Counted from the first letter of the stretch, positions 20,349 through 31,124 are shown. The stretch: DNA of 64,000 nucleotides from Bartonella krasnovii (GCF_003606345.3 NZ_CP031844.2:992001-1056000), one strand, 5' to 3'. Numbers and translations are program-made. The notes: a model not told the origin generated them from the sequence alone.

Positions 20349-20857
20349 TGTTTATTACACTTTCCACAAATAACAGGATGAATAATATGTTGCCCTTTTT
20401 GTATCTGTTTTTCAGAAACTTCACCAGCATTAATCTCAAGTGCAAAAGCTGCCGGAACACCTGATGAAATGATCTTTTTTGAAAATGGAGAAGTGTTTTC
20501 AATAATCGATACAATAACCCCTTCAGAGTTTAAAAAAATCATATCTAAGGGCAATGGTGTATTTTTCATCCACATAAAAAGCTTTTGTTCACCTCCCGAT
20601 TGATAATTTTTTTTCTGCTTAAAAAGCATTGCACGATCGCGTGGAAAATCAGTTCGATACATTAAACCAGCTGCTTCTTGAGAGGGAGTAAAAGCAATCT
20701 CTACCTTATAAGAAATTGTACCTTGGCTTGTGTGTATTTCTAAAGGAACCGGATGGACAGGAATCTCCATGGGCTCTTTCGCGACAACAATGCGCATTTC
20801 TAACATAAAAAGCATCGCCCATAAAACAATATATCCTTTTTTAAAAGGCTTTAACAT
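20345..20857 (-). CDS. DUF192 family exported protein
   Basis: A 170-residue protein with an N-terminal signal segment (about 1-26, basic MLKPFKK then hydrophobic) and a DUF192 domain with AGLMYRTDFP, FWMKNTPLPLDMIFL-like residues and the final ALEINAG motif. The family function is unknown. The C-terminus has a CGKC pair close to the end, possibly a metal or redox site. It is the first gene of a two-gene operon with the alpha/beta hydrolase. Confidence 0.88.
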   Translation of the reverse strand: MLKPFKKGYIVLWAMLFMLEMRIVVAKEPMEIPVHPVPLEIHTSQGTISYKVEIAFTPSQEAAGLMYRTDFPRDRAMLFKQKKNYQSGGEQKLFMWMKNTPLPLDMIFLNSEGVIVSIIENTSPFSKKIISSGVPAAFALEINAGEVSEKQIQKGQHIIHPVICGKCNKQ

Positions 20858-21107
20858 TCTTGTCTATACCATAAAAAAATTAAATTTTGTTTCTAAAATA
20901 GAAAATATCAGAGTTTAAAAGCCAAACAACTAGAGAGTTGTTCTCTTGTTTTCCTTATTTTTTCAATAGATACGCGCATTTTTTTATTTAGTTTATAAAT
21001 TTACAAGAGCCATAACAAAGACCCCCTATAGCTATTTATACAATAACCACCCTTTTTAAAATACAAAAACATAATGATTTTATTCGTAAAATTCAATAAG
21101 TAACGAT

Positions 21108-21683
21108 TTAATGTGTTGCAAAAGGAAACCCTATATCTGGATAAATTTCTGCTGTCATCAAACCTTTTTCCCCTTTACCAAACCGAACAAGAACAACTTG
21201 CCCTGAACGAAGCTCTGCTAAACCAAAACGGCGCAATGTCTCCATATGAATAAAAATATCTTCTGTCCCCTGCCCACGGCTAAGAAAACCAAAACCTTTG
21301 TCACGATTAAACCACTTAACAATTGCACGTTCTAGACCACTTTCTGGAGTAACAACAACATGAGTACGGGCAGGAACTTCTGATGGATGAACCGCTGAAG
21401 AACAATCGATGGATTTCACTTGAACGCATTTTAACCCTCGCTCAGTTTTTTCCACAGCGCAAATAACTTTAGCGCCCTCCAAAGCTGTTTGGAAACCATC
21501 CCTTCGCATGACTGTAACATGCAATAATATATCAGGAAAATGAGGTAAATCAGGTACAATAAATCCATAGCCCTTACTACCATCAAACCACTTAATGACA
21601 CCACTGACTTCGATAATCTCCCCACAAGCACCTATACTATCCTCAGATAGGGAACAATCTTTTAATGCATCCTTACTCGTCAT
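21108..21683 (-). CDS. double cold-shock-domain protein
   Basis: The 191-residue protein contains two cold-shock domains: one at about 27-95 with GVIKWFDGSKGYGFI, and one at about 118-182 with RAIVKWFNRDKGFGFL and DIFIHMETL. Both keep the RNP1 and RNP2 aromatic motifs that bind single-stranded RNA or DNA. Two-domain CspA relatives of about this length are typical of Rhizobiales. It is transcribed alone, divergently from livK. Whether it is cold-induced cannot be told from sequence. Confidence 0.93.
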   Translation of the reverse strand: MTSKDALKDCSLSEDSIGACGEIIEVSGVIKWFDGSKGYGFIVPDLPHFPDILLHVTVMRRDGFQTALEGAKVICAVEKTERGLKCVQVKSIDCSSAVHPSEVPARTHVVVTPESGLERAIVKWFNRDKGFGFLSRGQGTEDIFIHMETLRRFGLAELRSGQVVLVRFGKGEKGLMTAEIYPDIGFPFATH

Positions 21684-22008
21684 AATAACGTGATCCTGTA
21701 GCTTATAAATTGTACGATATTGATTCTCTAGGTTTAAGTAAACATTGCTCTTGTATCAACACGCAAGCCCCAAGATAAGATTTCCCCATATTGTCGTATC
21801 TCTTACACGTTAATATCAACATGAAATTTATAAAAATATTTATAAAACTGTTTGATTGTAGGCTTTACATATCCTACAAAAAGGGCCAAACAAAAAAGCT
21901 CATATAAAAGTTTTTCACATAATGATATTTTCATTAATGTGTAACTTGCATGATGAAGAAGTTCAATATAAGGTGCAAGAACGACAATTCAATTAAGGAA
22001 AATGCGCA
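21684..22008. other. divergent promoter region between the cold-shock gene and livK
   Basis: About 325 bases that must carry promoters for both divergent genes. The cold-shock gene may have a long 5' leader here, as is usual for the family. I did not find a confident operator or riboswitch. A good Shine-Dalgarno-like AAGGA lies a few bases before the livK ATG. Confidence 0.45.
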
Positions 22009-23142
22009 ATGCGATTGAAGAAAATCCTTACGACAATCACCACTTTTATGGCACTTACAGCGAATGTTTATGCGAGTGAACCTATAAAAATTGGTGTTTA
22101 TCTTCCATTAAGTGGTCAAAATGCCTTTGGAGGTCAGCTTGAAATTCGAGGAATCGAATTAGCTCATAAACAAGTCCCAGAAGTTTTGGGACGCAAAGTG
22201 GAACTTGTTATTATTGATAATAAGTCTGATAAAGTGGAAGCAGCGAATGCTGTTATGCGTTTAACAGCAAGTGAAAAGGTAAGTGGAATTATTGGTAGCT
22301 ATGGTTCTTCACTCTCACTAGCAGGTGGTGAAATATCTGAAAAAGCAAAGACTCCGACCATAGCAACTTCTTCAACGAGTCCCCTTGTTACACAGGGTAA
22401 AAAATATTACTTTCGCGCTTGTTTTATTGATTCCTATCAAGGAATCGGCGTTGCAACTTATATAAGCCAAGTTTTAAAGGCAAAAAAAGCCGCTATCCTC
22501 AAAGATATTTCAAGTGATTATGCCATTGGGCTTGCAAGTTATTTTACGCGTGCTTTCAAAAAATTAGGTGGTGAAGTTATCTCAAATTTAAATTATAATT
22601 CTGGAGATCAGGATTTTTCAGCTGTTCTCACACAGATTATCGCAAAAAAACCTGATATTTTATTCATTCCATCTTACTTTTCTGAAGGTGCCATCATCAT
22701 GAAACAAGCGCGTGAATTAGGAGCAAAGTTTCAAATTATAGGTGGAGATGCCATGGATAATCCAGAAACCATTACCATTGCAGGAAGTGCGGCAGAAGGT
22801 TTCTTACATACGACACTCCCCTATAGTGAGGATATGCCAAATATGTCAGCCGCTGCGCAAAAATTCACAGAGGAATGGAAAAAAGCTTATCCTGACAAAG
22901 AGCCCAATATCAATTCAGTTCTGGGATACACAAGTTATATGATGTTTATGAAGGCTATTGAAAATGCTGGCAGCGCTGATCGTGAAAAAATTACGCTTGC
23001 GCTAAGCAAGTTAAAAGATTTTCAAACGCCTTTTGGTGATATGTCGATGGATGAAAATCATAACCCTAGAATTCCTATTGGTATCATTAAAATACAGGAT
23101 GGAAAACGTGTTTATTTAGAAGAAGTTAAGCCTGCTTTTTAA
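22009..23142 (+). CDS. livK: branched-chain amino-acid ABC transporter, periplasmic binding protein
   Basis: This 377-residue protein has a Sec signal peptide (about 1-23, cleavage after VYA) and a type I periplasmic-binding fold (KIGVYLPLSGQNAFGG, then ATSSTSPLVTQ). Such proteins capture leucine, isoleucine, valine or related amino acids and deliver them to LivHM. It opens the livKHMGF cluster, separated from livH by 120 bases with a hairpin. Specificity may be broader than branched-chain amino acids. The gene name follows the cluster. Confidence 0.92.
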   Translation: MRLKKILTTITTFMALTANVYASEPIKIGVYLPLSGQNAFGGQLEIRGIELAHKQVPEVLGRKVELVIIDNKSDKVEAANAVMRLTASEKVSGIIGSYGSSLSLAGGEISEKAKTPTIATSSTSPLVTQGKKYYFRACFIDSYQGIGVATYISQVLKAKKAAILKDISSDYAIGLASYFTRAFKKLGGEVISNLNYNSGDQDFSAVLTQIIAKKPDILFIPSYFSEGAIIMKQARELGAKFQIIGGDAMDNPETITIAGSAAEGFLHTTLPYSEDMPNMSAAAQKFTEEWKKAYPDKEPNINSVLGYTSYMMFMKAIENAGSADREKITLALSKLKDFQTPFGDMSMDENHNPRIPIGIIKIQDGKRVYLEEVKPAF

Positions 23143-23179
23143 TTTAAAAATTGTACGTATTAAAATTGAAATGGAAAAA

Positions 23180-23206
23180 TTGGTTGAGAATATTTTTCTC
23201 AACCAA
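23180..23206 (+). terminator. intercistronic hairpin between livK and livH
   Basis: A perfect 11-bp inverted repeat, TTGGTTGAGAA and TTCTCAACCAA, with a 5-base loop lies 38 bases after the livK stop. It is not followed by a long T run, so it may act as a partial terminator or an mRNA 3' stabiliser. Such elements often let the binding protein be made in excess over the membrane subunits. Confidence 0.6.
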
Positions 23207-23262
23207 AAGTTTAAAAAAATCTTACTATCCTATGTAAATTAACAAATGTGGAAGGATGAGAG

Positions 23263-24339
23263 ATGAGCACTGAAATGTTCATCCAGTATTTTTTTAATGC
23301 ACTGGCATTGGGGTCTCTTTATGGGCTTATCGCTATTGGGTACACCATGGTTTACGGTATATTGAGACTGATTAACTTTGCTCACGGTGATATCTTTATG
23401 CTGGGGGCCTATTTTGTTTTCTTTTCCACAATTAGCTTTATGCCTGCGTGGGCAGCTCTTCTTCTTTTGTTCCTCGCTGCTCTTATTTATTATTCAGTAT
23501 TTATAGGGTTTAAAAGGCGTCCTTCAATTTATTGGATTGCTGTTTTTTTAATTTTTGCGTTAGGGATTGTTTATTATTTAAAAATTTCTCCACAAGATTT
23601 TACCCCAATCTGGGTTTTAGCTCTTTGTTTTTCTATTTTTATTACAAGTGCAGTAGGGATTATTGTTGATCAACTCGCTTATAAACCTCTACGTCATGCG
23701 CCGCGTATTTCAGCGCTTATCGGTGCAATTGGTGTTTCTTTTTTTATTGAAAATCTTGCTACTGTACTCTTTAGTGGTGTTCCCAAAGGTGTAAAACAAC
23801 CAGATTTTCTGGTAACACCATTTTTATGGCAATTAGGATCAGAAGCAGAAGGTATCATTAGAATTGCTCCCATGTCATTGATTGTTCCCATTGTGTCATT
23901 GATTCTTATTGTTTTACTGTTATGGATTATCCATAAAACAAAGCCTGGTCTTGCTATGCGTGCAATCTCTCATGATATTGAAACGACGCGTTTGATGGGG
24001 GTTTCTGTCAATAAAGTCATTGCTTTTACATTTGGGATAGGCTCAGCACTTGCAGCTATAGCCGGCATTATGTGGTCTTTACGTTACCCTCAAATTCAGC
24101 CTTATATGGGTGTTCTTCCTGGTCTTAAAGCCTTTATCGCTGCTGTTATCGGAGGTATCGGTTCGATACCAGGAGCAATGTTGGGAGGATTATTATTAGG
24201 GTTTATTGAAATTATGATTATCGCATTTTTCCCCGCGCTATCTGGATATCGTGATGCCTTCGCTTTCATTTTATTGATTCTGATTTTATTGGTATTGCCC
24301 ACAGGATTAATGGGTAAAAAAAGTCAGGAGAAAATCTAA
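23263..24339 (+). CDS. livH: branched-chain amino-acid ABC transporter permease LivH
   Basis: A 358-residue inner-membrane permease of the LivH family with several hydrophobic helices. The start contains the family motif LGSLYGLIAIGYTMVYGI (about 16-33) and RLINFAHGDIFMLGAY. The cytoplasmic coupling segment near residues 230-250 has AMRAISHD and TTRLMGVSVN. It is longer than classic LivH because of extra hydrophobic segments around 65-130. The stop overlaps the livM start by one base (TAATG). An AGGATGAGAG site precedes its ATG. Confidence 0.93.
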   Translation: MSTEMFIQYFFNALALGSLYGLIAIGYTMVYGILRLINFAHGDIFMLGAYFVFFSTISFMPAWAALLLLFLAALIYYSVFIGFKRRPSIYWIAVFLIFALGIVYYLKISPQDFTPIWVLALCFSIFITSAVGIIVDQLAYKPLRHAPRISALIGAIGVSFFIENLATVLFSGVPKGVKQPDFLVTPFLWQLGSEAEGIIRIAPMSLIVPIVSLILIVLLLWIIHKTKPGLAMRAISHDIETTRLMGVSVNKVIAFTFGIGSALAAIAGIMWSLRYPQIQPYMGVLPGLKAFIAAVIGGIGSIPGAMLGGLLLGFIEIMIIAFFPALSGYRDAFAFILLILILLVLPTGLMGKKSQEKI

Positions 24340-25397
24340 TGCCAAAGTCAGCGACAATTTTTTTATCGTGTATCAGTATTTTCGTTCTTATAGGTTTTTT
24401 ATTCTATGCGGATAACCATTTTAATGATTATACACTTCGTATCATCAATTTAATTGCTATTAATGCGATCTTGGCAATTTCACTTAATTTGATTTATGGC
24501 TTTACAGGTATGTTTTCCCTTGGACATGCTGGCTTTATGGCTATTGGCTCTTATGTCTGCGCAATTTTACTTCTTTCCCCTGAACAAAAAGAGATGATGT
24601 GGATTCTTGACCCCATAGCTGAGCCATTATCCCATCTACAATTCCCTTTTTTTGTCGCTGTTGTTATCAGTGGTTTGTGTGCAGCAATTATCGGTTTATT
24701 GATTGCTTTGCCAATATTACGTCTTGGTGGTGATTATCTCGGAATTGCAACATTGGGTTTTGCAGAAATTATCCGCATTGTCATTACGAATGCGACATCT
24801 CTCACAAATGGTTCTTTGGGAATCAAAGGAATACCTCAAAATGCAACATTATGGTGGAACTATGGTTGGTTAGCATTTACAATTCTCTTTATTGTTCTCT
24901 TACTGCGAAGCAATACGGGTAATGTATTACGGGCTATTCGTGATGATGAAATTGCTGCGAAAACTATGGGAATTAATGCTTTTTTCTACCGTAGTTTTTC
25001 TTTTACTGTTGGGGCATTTTTTGCAGGAATAGGTGGCGCATTAATGGCTGCTCTTATTTCAACCATTGATCCGAAAATGTTTAATTTTTTGCTCACTTTT
25101 AATATTTTGATGATTGTCGTTGCTGGTGGTCTTGGCTCAATTACAGGAAGTATTATTGGTAGCGTTATTATTACCGTCATGCTTGAATGGCTTCGTATTA
25201 TTGAAAGTCCATTTGACTTAGGCTTTATACATATTCCAGAAACACCAGGACTTCGCATGGTTGTTTTCTCTCTTTTATTGCTAGTAATTATTTTATTTTG
25301 GAGAAAAGGGTTGATGGGACAACGTGAATTCTCGTGGAATGGAATTTATAGCTTTTTGGTACGCAAAAAGTTTTCTAATACTGAGGGGAAGCTATGA
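24339..25397 (+). CDS. livM: branched-chain amino-acid ABC transporter permease LivM
   Basis: A 352-residue inner-membrane permease paired with LivH. It has multiple hydrophobic helices, the LIYGFTGMFSLGHAGFMAIG motif (about 51-70), LPILRLGGDYLGIATLGFAE, and the coupling segment AIRDDEIAAKTMGIN (about 197-211). Translation is coupled on both sides: the ATG overlaps the livH stop and its stop overlaps the livG ATG as ATGA. Confidence 0.94.
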   Translation: MPKSATIFLSCISIFVLIGFLFYADNHFNDYTLRIINLIAINAILAISLNLIYGFTGMFSLGHAGFMAIGSYVCAILLLSPEQKEMMWILDPIAEPLSHLQFPFFVAVVISGLCAAIIGLLIALPILRLGGDYLGIATLGFAEIIRIVITNATSLTNGSLGIKGIPQNATLWWNYGWLAFTILFIVLLLRSNTGNVLRAIRDDEIAAKTMGINAFFYRSFSFTVGAFFAGIGGALMAALISTIDPKMFNFLLTFNILMIVVAGGLGSITGSIIGSVIITVMLEWLRIIESPFDLGFIHIPETPGLRMVVFSLLLLVIILFWRKGLMGQREFSWNGIYSFLVRKKFSNTEGKL

Positions 25398-26176
25398 ACA
25401 ACACTCTTCTTTCACTCAATGATATTGTAATGCGTTTTGGCGGATTAATTGCTGTCAATAATGTTAATATGGCCATTAAACGAAGAAGCATAACTGGATT
25501 AATTGGTCCCAATGGTGCCGGAAAAACAACAGTTTTCAATATGATTTCTGGATTTTATGCCCCTACAAGTGGTACCATTCTTTTTGATGAGCAAAAAATT
25601 TCTGGAGAACCTCCTTATATTGTCTGCAGACGTCATATTGCCAGAACATTTCAAAATATTCGTCTTTTTTCAGGGTTAACGGTTTTACAGAACGTTATGG
25701 TAGGCGCTCATGTCCGTCAAAAATATCCTTGGTTTTGTTCGGCTCTCTTTTTTTCAAAAGCAATGAGAGAAAAAAGAGAAGTTTATAAAAATTCCATGGA
25801 GCTTCTTGAACAGTTACAACTTGATCATCTTGCTAATCAATTAGCAACAGCTTTACCTTATGGTGTGCAACGGCGTTTAGAAATCGCACGTGCGTTAGCC
25901 ACAAGGCCTAAATTGCTTCTTCTTGATGAACCTGTCGCTGGCATGAATCCGCAAGAAAGTGAAGACCTTAGAAAATTCATAGCAAAAGTGCAAAAAGACT
26001 TTGATCTTACAATTCTTCTTATTGAGCACGATATGAAAGTGGTTATGGAGCTTTGCCAACATATTTTGGTTATGGAATATGGCTGTTGCATTGCCAATGG
26101 CACACCAGATGAAATTCGTAATGACCCAAAAGTTATTGAAGCTTATCTTGGCGGAGATGTTTATGGATATTCTTAA
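25394..26176 (+). CDS. livG: branched-chain amino-acid ABC transporter ATPase LivG
   Basis: A 260-residue cytosolic ABC ATPase. Walker A is GPNGAGKTT (about 39-47), the ABC signature region reads PYGVQRRLEIARAL (about 155-168), and Walker B LLLLDEP follows, with a switch His in LLIEHDM. The signature YGVQR instead of SGGQ is normal for LivG proteins. It overlaps livM by four bases and livF by 14 bases, so subunit levels are tightly coupled. Confidence 0.95.
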   Translation: MNNTLLSLNDIVMRFGGLIAVNNVNMAIKRRSITGLIGPNGAGKTTVFNMISGFYAPTSGTILFDEQKISGEPPYIVCRRHIARTFQNIRLFSGLTVLQNVMVGAHVRQKYPWFCSALFFSKAMREKREVYKNSMELLEQLQLDHLANQLATALPYGVQRRLEIARALATRPKLLLLDEPVAGMNPQESEDLRKFIAKVQKDFDLTILLIEHDMKVVMELCQHILVMEYGCCIANGTPDEIRNDPKVIEAYLGGDVYGYS

Positions 26177-26873
26177 AATAAAAAATCTTCACGTTCATTA
26201 TGGTGCCATTAAAGCTGTCCAAAATCTTTCTATGTCCATAAAAAAAGGAAGTATTGTTACTTTAATTGGAGCTAATGGTGCAGGAAAAAGCAGTATTGTA
26301 CGTTCTATTACAGGACTTAATCGCTCTGTTTATGGAGAAATTACCTATAATGGCGAATCAATTATTAAAAAAACACCAGAAGAGATTTTGCGATTAGGGA
26401 TTGCTCTAAGCCCTGAAGGGCGACGTATTATGCCCCATTTTACTGTTTTAGAAAATCTTCATCTGGGCGCTTATATCCGTCATGATAAACAGGGAATTTC
26501 TCGTGATATTGAATGGATATTTGATCTTTTCCCACGCCTACGTGAAAGATCAAAACAGTTGGGAGGAACAATGTCAGGTGGAGAACAACAAATGATTGCT
26601 GTAGGGCGCGCACTCATGAGTAATCCTGATATGGTCATATTAGATGAACCCTCATTGGGATTAGCCCCCCTTCTTGTCCGGGAAATTTTTTCGATTATCC
26701 GGAAAATTAATGATATGGGAAAAACTGTTCTTCTTATTGAACAAAATGCATTTGCTGCACTTTCTATAGCTGATTATGCATATATTTTAGAGGTAGGGCA
26801 TATTTTATTTCACGGTGAAGGAAAAGCTATGCTTTCTGATCCGCGCGTTAAAGAAGCCTATCTTGGTGGATAA
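26163..26873 (+). CDS. livF: branched-chain amino-acid ABC transporter ATPase LivF
   Basis: The second ATPase of the Liv transporter, 236 residues. Walker A is GANGAGKSS (about 35-43), the signature is SGGEQQMIAVGRAL, and Walker B is VILDEP. The ATG at 26163 is chosen because homology starts with MDILKIKNLHVHYGA and a GGAG site precedes it; a longer in-frame start at 26079 would overlap most of the livG C-terminal region. It is the last gene before a strong hairpin. Confidence 0.95.
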   Translation: MDILKIKNLHVHYGAIKAVQNLSMSIKKGSIVTLIGANGAGKSSIVRSITGLNRSVYGEITYNGESIIKKTPEEILRLGIALSPEGRRIMPHFTVLENLHLGAYIRHDKQGISRDIEWIFDLFPRLRERSKQLGGTMSGGEQQMIAVGRALMSNPDMVILDEPSLGLAPLLVREIFSIIRKINDMGKTVLLIEQNAFAALSIADYAYILEVGHILFHGEGKAMLSDPRVKEAYLGG

Positions 26874-26919
26874 AGATAAAAAATTAAAGGAATAGGGCCC
26901 ATCCCTCCTCACTTTTAAG

Positions 26920-26952
26920 AAAGCATTTCTCATCACTGATGAGAAATGCTTT
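26920..26952 (+). terminator. strong hairpin terminator between convergent livF and gatA
   Basis: A perfect 15-bp inverted repeat (AAAGCATTTCTCATC and its complement) with a 3-base loop, followed by a short T run on the plus strand. It sits 46 bases after the livF stop and 12 bases before the gatA stop, so it can serve both convergent units. Confidence 0.85.
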
Positions 26953-26964
26953 TCAGCTTAATGA

Positions 26965-28449
26965 TTATATCCACCATTTTTCTGCACAAAATGTTCCTGC
27001 TGCTTGTTCAATAATATGTGCTATTTGGAAAATGACCTCTTCAGCAAAAGGTTTACCAATCAATTGCAATCCCAGGGGTAAAGCATTTGATGACAAACCA
27101 GCAGGAACAGAAATTCCTGGTAAACCAGCCATATTAACCGGTACCGTAAAAATATCATTAAGATACATTGCGACAGCATCATTTTTTATTTTTTCATCAG
27201 CAATACCAAAGGCAGGTGTTGGTGTTGCTGGTGTAAGAATAGCATCAATGCCTGAATCAAAACATTGATCAAAATCACGTTTTACAAGTGTTCTTACTTT
27301 TTGAGCTCTTAGATAACAGGCATCATAATAGCCTGATGAAAGAACATAAGTCCCAATCAAAATACGCCGTTTGACTTCATCACCAAAACCAACAGAACGC
27401 GTATTTTCATACATTTCAATGATATCTTTTCCTGGTATACGCAAACCAAAACGGACACCATCATAACGCGCTAAATTAGAAGAGGCTTCTGCAGGAGCTA
27501 TAATATAATAAGAAGGTAGAGCATATTTTGTATGGGGTAAAGAAATATCGTGTATTTCAGCGCCTGCATCTTTTAACCAATTTATCCCATTTTGCCAAAG
27601 CTCAATAATTTCAGAAGACATTCCATCCAGATAATATTCTTTGGGAATACCAATTTTCATTCCTTTAATTGATTGACCAAGATAACTTTCATAATCAGGA
27701 ACTGGTAAATTCATAGAAGTAGAATCTTTTTCATCAAAAGAGGCCATTGATCTGAGTAAGATAGCACAGTCACGAACATCTCTAGCAATAGGCCCAGCTT
27801 GATCAAGGGATGAAGCAAACGCGACAAGTCCCCATCGTGAACAACGTCCATAAGTTGGCTTTATTCCTACAGTACCCGTAAAAGCTGCTGGTTGGCGTAT
27901 TGATCCACCTGTATCTGTTGCTGTTGCGCCTGCACAAATTTGTGCAGCAACAGCGGCAGACGATCCCCCCGAAGAGCCACCAGGAACAAGTTTTTCATTT
28001 AAGCCTTTTTTTCTCCATGGATTAATAACGGGACCATAATATGATGTCTCATTAGAAGAGCCCATAGCAAACTCATCCATATTAAGTTTCCCTAGCATTA
28101 CGGCACCATCTTGCCATAAATTAGCCGTAACGGTTGATTCATAATGCGGTTTAAAACCATCAAGGATATTTGAGCAAGCTTGAGTATGAACACCACGGGT
28201 TGCAAAAAGATCTTTAACTCCTAAGGGAATCCCTTCTAAAAGCCCCCCCTCTCCTCTCGCCAAGCGATCTTCTGATTCAGCAGCCATTTTTCTTGCTTGT
28301 TCTGCTGTTATTGTTACATAAGCATTCAAAGTAGGATTAGCCAATTCTATAGCTTTTAAATAGGCTTCTGTTAGTTCCGTTGCTTTGAGCTTTTTCTTTA
28401 TGAGAGCATCACGAGCTTGTGCAATTGTGAGGGTTGTTAAATCAGTCAT
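26965..28449 (-). CDS. gatA: Asp/Glu-tRNA amidotransferase subunit A
   Basis: GatA is the amidase that releases ammonia from glutamine for GatB, turning Glu-tRNA-Gln (and Asp-tRNA-Asn) into the amidated forms. The 494-residue protein has the amidase signature with catalytic Lys79 (GVKD), the [13 protein letters not shown] loop (about 157-169) and Ser183 in TDTGGS. The ATG at 28449 is preferred over an upstream TTG at 28461. It follows gatC by 31 bases; gatB is not in the window. Confidence 0.97.
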   Translation of the reverse strand: MTDLTTLTIAQARDALIKKKLKATELTEAYLKAIELANPTLNAYVTITAEQARKMAAESEDRLARGEGGLLEGIPLGVKDLFATRGVHTQACSNILDGFKPHYESTVTANLWQDGAVMLGKLNMDEFAMGSSNETSYYGPVINPWRKKGLNEKLVPGGSSGGSSAAVAAQICAGATATDTGGSIRQPAAFTGTVGIKPTYGRCSRWGLVAFASSLDQAGPIARDVRDCAILLRSMASFDEKDSTSMNLPVPDYESYLGQSIKGMKIGIPKEYYLDGMSSEIIELWQNGINWLKDAGAEIHDISLPHTKYALPSYYIIAPAEASSNLARYDGVRFGLRIPGKDIIEMYENTRSVGFGDEVKRRILIGTYVLSSGYYDACYLRAQKVRTLVKRDFDQCFDSGIDAILTPATPTPAFGIADEKIKNDAVAMYLNDIFTVPVNMAGLPGISVPAGLSSNALPLGLQLIGKPFAEEVIFQIAHIIEQAAGTFCAEKWWI

Positions 28450-28480
28450 ATTGGTTCTCAAATTTCAAAAATATAAAAAG

Positions 28481-28768
28481 TTACTCAACAATTTTTGAGA
28501 CAAGAAAAAAGTTTTCTTCTGTAACAGGGGCATTGGCGACAATATCTGCTGCTTTATTGCCATCTGTAACACGATCTTCGCGCATTCGTAGAGTCATCGG
28601 TATCAGAGATGTTAATGGTTCAACTTCACTGACATCAACTTCATTCAATTGTTCTACAAAACCTAGGACAGCATTGAATTTTTTTGTCATAGGCTCTACC
28701 TCATTATCTTGAATGGCAATCCGTGCTAAACGTGCAACCCGCTTAACGGTTTCTTGATCAACAGACAT
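28481..28768 (-). CDS. gatC: Asp/Glu-tRNA amidotransferase subunit C
   Basis: A 95-residue GatC, the small linker subunit that holds GatA and GatB together. It begins [18 protein letters not shown], the family N-terminal helix, and has [21 protein letters not shown] in the middle and the C-terminal [16 protein letters not shown]. It is the first gene of the gatC-gatA operon, and its promoter lies in the 150-base divergent gap with ruvX. Confidence 0.95.
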   Translation of the reverse strand: MSVDQETVKRVARLARIAIQDNEVEPMTKKFNAVLGFVEQLNEVDVSEVEPLTSLIPMTLRMREDRVTDGNKAADIVANAPVTEENFFLVSKIVE

Positions 28769-28914
28769 ACTCTTTACGCCTTTCTGTTTTCTTTTATTTA
28801 TTAATCTTTATTCTGGCTATACAAGGCTGCACTTGCAAGTGCAAGAATATTAGATAACATGAATAAAGGATATAATTATAGATCTGAAACATTAAAAAAC
28901 GTATTATAATTCTT

Positions 28915-29394
28915 ATGACTGTTATTAATATCAATGAAGTTATGACACATCTTTTGCCTGGACAAACAATAGCAGGCTTGGATTTAGGGACAAAAACGAT
29001 TGGAGTTGCGATTTCTGATATGGGACTAATTGTTTCAAATCCGCGTCCTGTGCTTCAGCGAAAAAAATTTACAGAAGATGCTCACACACTGATTAAAATT
29101 TTTGATCGTGAAAATGTAGGTGTTATTATTATTGGCTTACCTCTTAATATGAATGGAAGCAGTGGATCTCGTGTTCAAGCAACTAAGGCTTTTGTAAGTA
29201 ATATGAAAGCGTATACAGAAATTCCATTTGTTTTTTGGGATGAACGCTTATCAACCATTGCCGCAGAACGTTCTCTTTTAGAAATGAATGTATCACGCAC
29301 TAAAAGAGCAAACAGAATTGATTCGGCAGCTGCTGCTTTTATATTGCAAGGTGCTCTCAATAGAATTCAAAACTTTCATCATATGGAAGGATAG
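28915..29394 (+). CDS. ruvX: RuvX/YqgF family pre-16S rRNA nuclease or Holliday-junction resolvase
   Basis: A 159-residue RNase H-fold protein. The first catalytic Asp is in [15 protein letters not shown] (about 20-34), followed by [12 protein letters not shown] and the WDERLST motif, ending with [15 protein letters not shown]. In E. coli YqgF matures 16S rRNA ends; a Holliday-junction role has also been proposed. It is divergent from gatC and its 3' end overlaps the convergent AidB-like gene by 16 bases. Confidence 0.94.
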   Translation: MTVININEVMTHLLPGQTIAGLDLGTKTIGVAISDMGLIVSNPRPVLQRKKFTEDAHTLIKIFDRENVGVIIIGLPLNMNGSSGSRVQATKAFVSNMKAYTEIPFVFWDERLSTIAAERSLLEMNVSRTKRANRIDSAAAAFILQGALNRIQNFHHMEG

Positions 29395-30998
29395 AGAACA
29401 TTGAGCAAATGACCTGCATTATAGCGCGCAATGAGCATCCCATAAGAAGATCTCCATTGTCCACCAAGGCGGCTTTCCATATAGGCATTTGCAACATGTT
29501 CTATATCTGTAGAACGTAATGACGCAGCAGCTGCTGCATAAGCTACTTGTTCAACAAAAAATCTTCCTGCTCCTTCATTTGCCGCGGCCATATCACCAGC
29601 AGACTTAATAATTTCAATGGTACGTGGTCCTGCCGGGCCAATATCAAGAGCAATTTTTTCTAACAATTTCTGAAACAATCCCGGTGCTTTTTCAGCAATA
29701 AGAATGGCATCCTTTACCAATTGATTAGCTGAACTATTTCTCACAATTCTCGCAGGTCCATTATGCAACATTTGTGATAAGGGATTGTTCTCTATAAAGC
29801 TTTCAATACCAAGTTGTGCAATAATTTCTCCAATAATAGGCACAACCAATTGACTGACGTGATAAGCAATAATAGGTGTCATAATGCGAGCGAAAGCGGC
29901 TTCAGAACGGTCATTTGCTGCATTGTCAAAGGCTCGCGCTAAACGCAAAACTAATGCTTGTGAAGCAGCAATATCTAATGCAATATCTGCAAAAATACGT
30001 TCTGTTAGTGGTGGTAAAGGCTGATTTGGCATTTTTGTGCGGAAAAAATCTATACCAAATTGAAGAGCCGCACGCAAAACACCTGCCGATATGACAGATT
30101 GATCAAAACGCATCATCGTTTCGATATCTTTAATGACTTTAAGGCCTTCTCCAGGATTTCCCAAAAGCCAACCATAACTGCCTTGAAAATCAACAACTCC
30201 CTCTGGTGTTAAATGTTCTCCAGAACGCTGAATTAAATGACGAATCGATATCAGTCCATTTAATGCACCATTTTCCTGTATACGTGGAACAAAAAAGCAA
30301 CTTAAATGACCATTTAAATCCGCACTAACAAGATATCCATCAGCTGTAGGATTAATGACATTAGTTTTTACAACATTTAAACGATACAGATCACGTTCCA
30401 TATTTTCATCAAAAGAAATTTTTTTAACACTTGGAAAATTGAAAGCGTATCGTTCAATGTCATCAAAAGCACACGTTAGAGAAGCAGATTTTTTATGATC
30501 AATAGGCTTTGAGGAAGAATCATATTGGCGTGACAAAAGGACATTTTGCCATTTTTTGAAGATATCACTATCACTAATTAAAACAGCAATCGCTGCACTC
30601 GTTATAATAACTTCATTCAAATGCCCTGTTTCTAAACCAGCAGATAAAGCCAAACGAATCGCACGTGCTTGATAGCGCACCCCATTTTCTGAAGAAGTAT
30701 TTTCCCAAAGCGAAGTAACCAACCCTGCTTGTCTAGAATATTTTTGGAGATCTTTATAGGAAGAATGTATTTCTAATTTTTCTACCTGTTGCCCCCATTC
30801 ATCGTTATAATATAGTGAAGGTTTATAATGATTCGCTGAGCAAGAAAGCTTCCATGCTTCTCGACTCGCAGCAAAATCTCCTATTTCTTCAAAGCTTGCT
30901 AGTAAAAACTTAGGTAAAGTAGAGGCTATACGAAACATAAGCGTATCGCTAAGAAATGTATTTTTTCGACGAGCATTTTGCGCAGAGACAGCACTCAT
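29379..30998 (-). CDS. AidB-like acyl-CoA dehydrogenase family flavoprotein
   Basis: A 539-residue acyl-CoA dehydrogenase superfamily member. The N-terminal half has AidB-like features (the opening [11 protein letters not shown] and the [15 protein letters not shown] flavin-side strand). The C-terminal helical domain contains [30 protein letters not shown] and a late [22 protein letters not shown]. coli AidB is an alkylation-response flavoprotein that binds DNA; its catalytic role is debated. No adaptive-response regulator is adjacent. The gene is divergent from pyrB. The substrate is unknown. Confidence 0.82.
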   Translation of the reverse strand: MSAVSAQNARRKNTFLSDTLMFRIASTLPKFLLASFEEIGDFAASREAWKLSCSANHYKPSLYYNDEWGQQVEKLEIHSSYKDLQKYSRQAGLVTSLWENTSSENGVRYQARAIRLALSAGLETGHLNEVIITSAAIAVLISDSDIFKKWQNVLLSRQYDSSSKPIDHKKSASLTCAFDDIERYAFNFPSVKKISFDENMERDLYRLNVVKTNVINPTADGYLVSADLNGHLSCFFVPRIQENGALNGLISIRHLIQRSGEHLTPEGVVDFQGSYGWLLGNPGEGLKVIKDIETMMRFDQSVISAGVLRAALQFGIDFFRTKMPNQPLPPLTERIFADIALDIAASQALVLRLARAFDNAANDRSEAAFARIMTPIIAYHVSQLVVPIIGEIIAQLGIESFIENNPLSQMLHNGPARIVRNSSANQLVKDAILIAEKAPGLFQKLLEKIALDIGPAGPRTIEIIKSAGDMAAANEGAGRFFVEQVAYAAAAASLRSTDIEHVANAYMESRLGGQWRSSYGMLIARYNAGHLLNVLYPSI

Positions 30999-31124
30999 AA
31001 GTCTATTCCTATATTCAAATCATTCATATCATAGACTATTTGTCTTTTTAGAGTTAAGAAACATTTATCATATTCAAACAAATGCTTGTTAAATCCGTTT
31101 TAAAGAGAGATAAAGAAGAATGCT

